Positions 7,766 to 8,186 of a stretch of DNA of 8,186 bases are shown here, piece by piece. The DNA comes from Tannerella sp. (GTDB lineage Bacteria; Bacteroidota; Bacteroidia; Bacteroidales; Tannerellaceae). The notes under the pieces were generated by a model, which did no database searches, had not been told where the DNA came from, and saw only the letters and a list, made by a program, of their open reading frames with translations. Location of the stretch: contig JAITBC010000135.1 in NCBI GenBank assembly GCA_031283785.1, positions 1-8,186 of the forward strand. Direction: 5' to 3'. How positions within the stretch are numbered: the stretch's first letter is position 1; every line of letters starts with the position of its first letter. The position numbers and the translations under genes are program-made.

Positions 7766-7803
7766 ATACTCTGTTCTGTAAAAAGCAAGTTTTTACCGAG
7801 TAT
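7766..7803 (-). terminator. Imperfect inverted repeat, possible terminator after the Rpn gene
   Basis: Two nested inverted repeats can be read in the gap downstream of the leftward Rpn gene. The inner arms are GTAAAAA (7778-7784) and TTTTTAC (7790-7796) around a 5-base loop; the outer arms are ATACTC (7766-7771) and GAGTAT (7798-7803). They are separated by 6 unpaired bases on one side and 1 on the other. In the leftward transcript the U-run would be inside the stem and an AU-rich stretch follows. This could end the Rpn transcript, but the stem is mostly A-U and weak. The whole 7722-7820 gap is AT-rich, has no gene, and must hold any promoter of the GT2 gene; no TAnnTTTG is present on the minus strand there. 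Confidence 0.35.
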
Positions 7804-7820
7804 CGAAAAATAGTTATGCC

Positions 7821-8186
7821 TCATTGCTCATTGTTTGAAGTAAGTATTTCTTCTATTTGTTTTTCGTTAAGATTGAAATATGCCTGTATCTGCTCTTTGG
7901 AAAGGCCGTTCTTATTGCCGGTAATAACCAACTCTTTAAGTCTTTGTTGTGCGCCTTCCGTCTTCCCTTTTTCTATTCCTTCAGCAATTCCTTCCGCTTT
8001 CCCTTTTTCTATCCCTTTTTCTATCCCTTCAGCAATCCCTTTTTTTATCCCTTCCGCCAATGCATCTACATAATAAGTGCGTGTGGTAAGGATAATGTCC
8101 AGAAATTTGTCATAAGCCTGCAGCTCGGCTTTTGTGTAGGAAGTGCGCTCCAGATATTTCACCGCATCTCTCGTTACCTTTTCCTG
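7821..8186 (-). CDS. Rpn-family (PD-(D/E)XK) recombination-promoting nuclease/putative transposase, C-terminal part
   Basis: The C-terminal portion of a gene entering from the right edge; the frame is open through the last base (eight further codons, QEKVTRDA, precede the GTG at 8162), so the start and the N-terminal nuclease domain are outside the window. About 121 residues are visible. Numbering from the GTG: an alpha-helical segment KAELQAYDKFLDIILT (11-26), then nine uninterrupted tetrads of the type AEGI/EKGI/EKGK (36-71), then a C-terminal helix-turn segment NGLSKEQIQAYFNLNEKQIEEIL (86-108). A helical YDKF segment, then an E-G-I-x-K-G ladder, then a short LSxEQI tail is the usual architecture of Rpn/PDDEXK_2 proteins in Bacteroidetes, recalled from the family. 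Rpn proteins in E. coli are DNA endonucleases that promote RecA-independent recombination. Nuclease motifs cannot be checked here. It may be an intact chromosomal copy or a remnant. Confidence 0.72.
   Translation of the reverse strand, partial: QEKVTRDAVKYLERTSYTKAELQAYDKFLDIILTTRTYYVDALAEGIKKGIAEGIEKGIEKGKAEGIAEGIEKGKTEGAQQRLKELVITGNKNGLSKEQIQAYFNLNEKQIEEILTSNNEQ
7950..8057 (-). repeat. Nine 12-bp coding repeats (AEGI/EKGI tetrapeptide ladder)
   Basis: Inside the Rpn-family gene, 108 bases encode nine consecutive tetrapeptides: AEGI, KKGI, AEGI, EKGI, EKGK, AEGI, AEGI, EKGK, TEGA. On the + strand the 12-mer CCCTTTTTCTAT occurs twice in perfect tandem at 8001-8012 and 8013-8024. A longer unit of 27 bases beginning at 7965 recurs at 8013, exactly 48 bases away, with two mismatches. 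Every repeat is a multiple of 12 bases, so gain or loss of units would keep the reading frame. Confidence 0.9.

Noticed and set aside
7950..8057. Repeats as a possible CRISPR array or noncoding satellite
   Set aside because: The units are 12 bp, have no unique spacers, and encode a regular in-frame peptide ladder known from Rpn-family proteins.
7816..8073. Plus-strand frame with repeated S-I-P-F/S-A-I-P residues
   Set aside because: It is the mirror of the AEGI/EKGI coding repeat of the Rpn-type gene on the other strand, so its regularity is not independent evidence.

Overview
The window looks like chromosomal DNA from a member of the Bacteroidota, most likely Bacteroidales. The evidence is a good Bacteroidales-type promoter (TTTG, 19 bases, TATCTTTG) ahead of the first complete gene, start codons preceded by A-rich leaders rather than strong Shine-Dalgarno sites, and a gene set (GH110-like beta-helix glycosidase, DUF2156 protein, Rpn-family nuclease tail) typical of gut Bacteroidales. 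This assignment is inference; there is no rRNA or other marker gene. Base composition falls from left to right: 35 of 60 bases are G/C at 301-360 against 20 of 60 at 6541-6600.

Layout. At the left edge is the 3' part of a right-handed beta-helix protein resembling GH110 alpha-galactosidases (+ strand, truncated by the window). A 136-base gap then holds the promoter for a rightward run of four closely spaced genes: kbl (glycine C-acetyltransferase), a PHP-family histidinol-phosphatase-type phosphoesterase, a DUF2156 (phosphatidylglycerol lysyltransferase C-terminal domain-like) protein, and a GNAT/Eis-like N-acetyltransferase. This run meets a leftward unit head-on at about 4965-5051. The leftward unit, read from the right, is a family 2 glycosyltransferase of the dolichyl-/polyprenyl-phosphate type and, 3 bases further on, a 645-residue multispanning membrane protein that looks like a GT-C glycosyltransferase. 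Right of a 99-base AT-rich gap is the C-terminal part of an Rpn-type (PD-(D/E)XK) nuclease/transposase, also leftward and cut by the window end, with a striking tetrapeptide repeat.

How they may work together. The GT2/GT-C pair fits a lipid-linked sugar scheme: the GT2 loads a sugar on a polyprenyl phosphate and the membrane protein transfers it to an extracytoplasmic acceptor. The four-gene run is harder to read as one pathway. Kbl normally partners threonine dehydrogenase, which is absent here, and the three following genes are a phosphoesterase and two GNAT-fold proteins of unknown substrate. I see no CRISPR array, tRNA, rRNA, complete insertion sequence or obvious defence system. Nothing here convincingly amounts to a new system; the most open questions are the substrates of the GT2/GT-C pair and the logic of the kbl-led operon.
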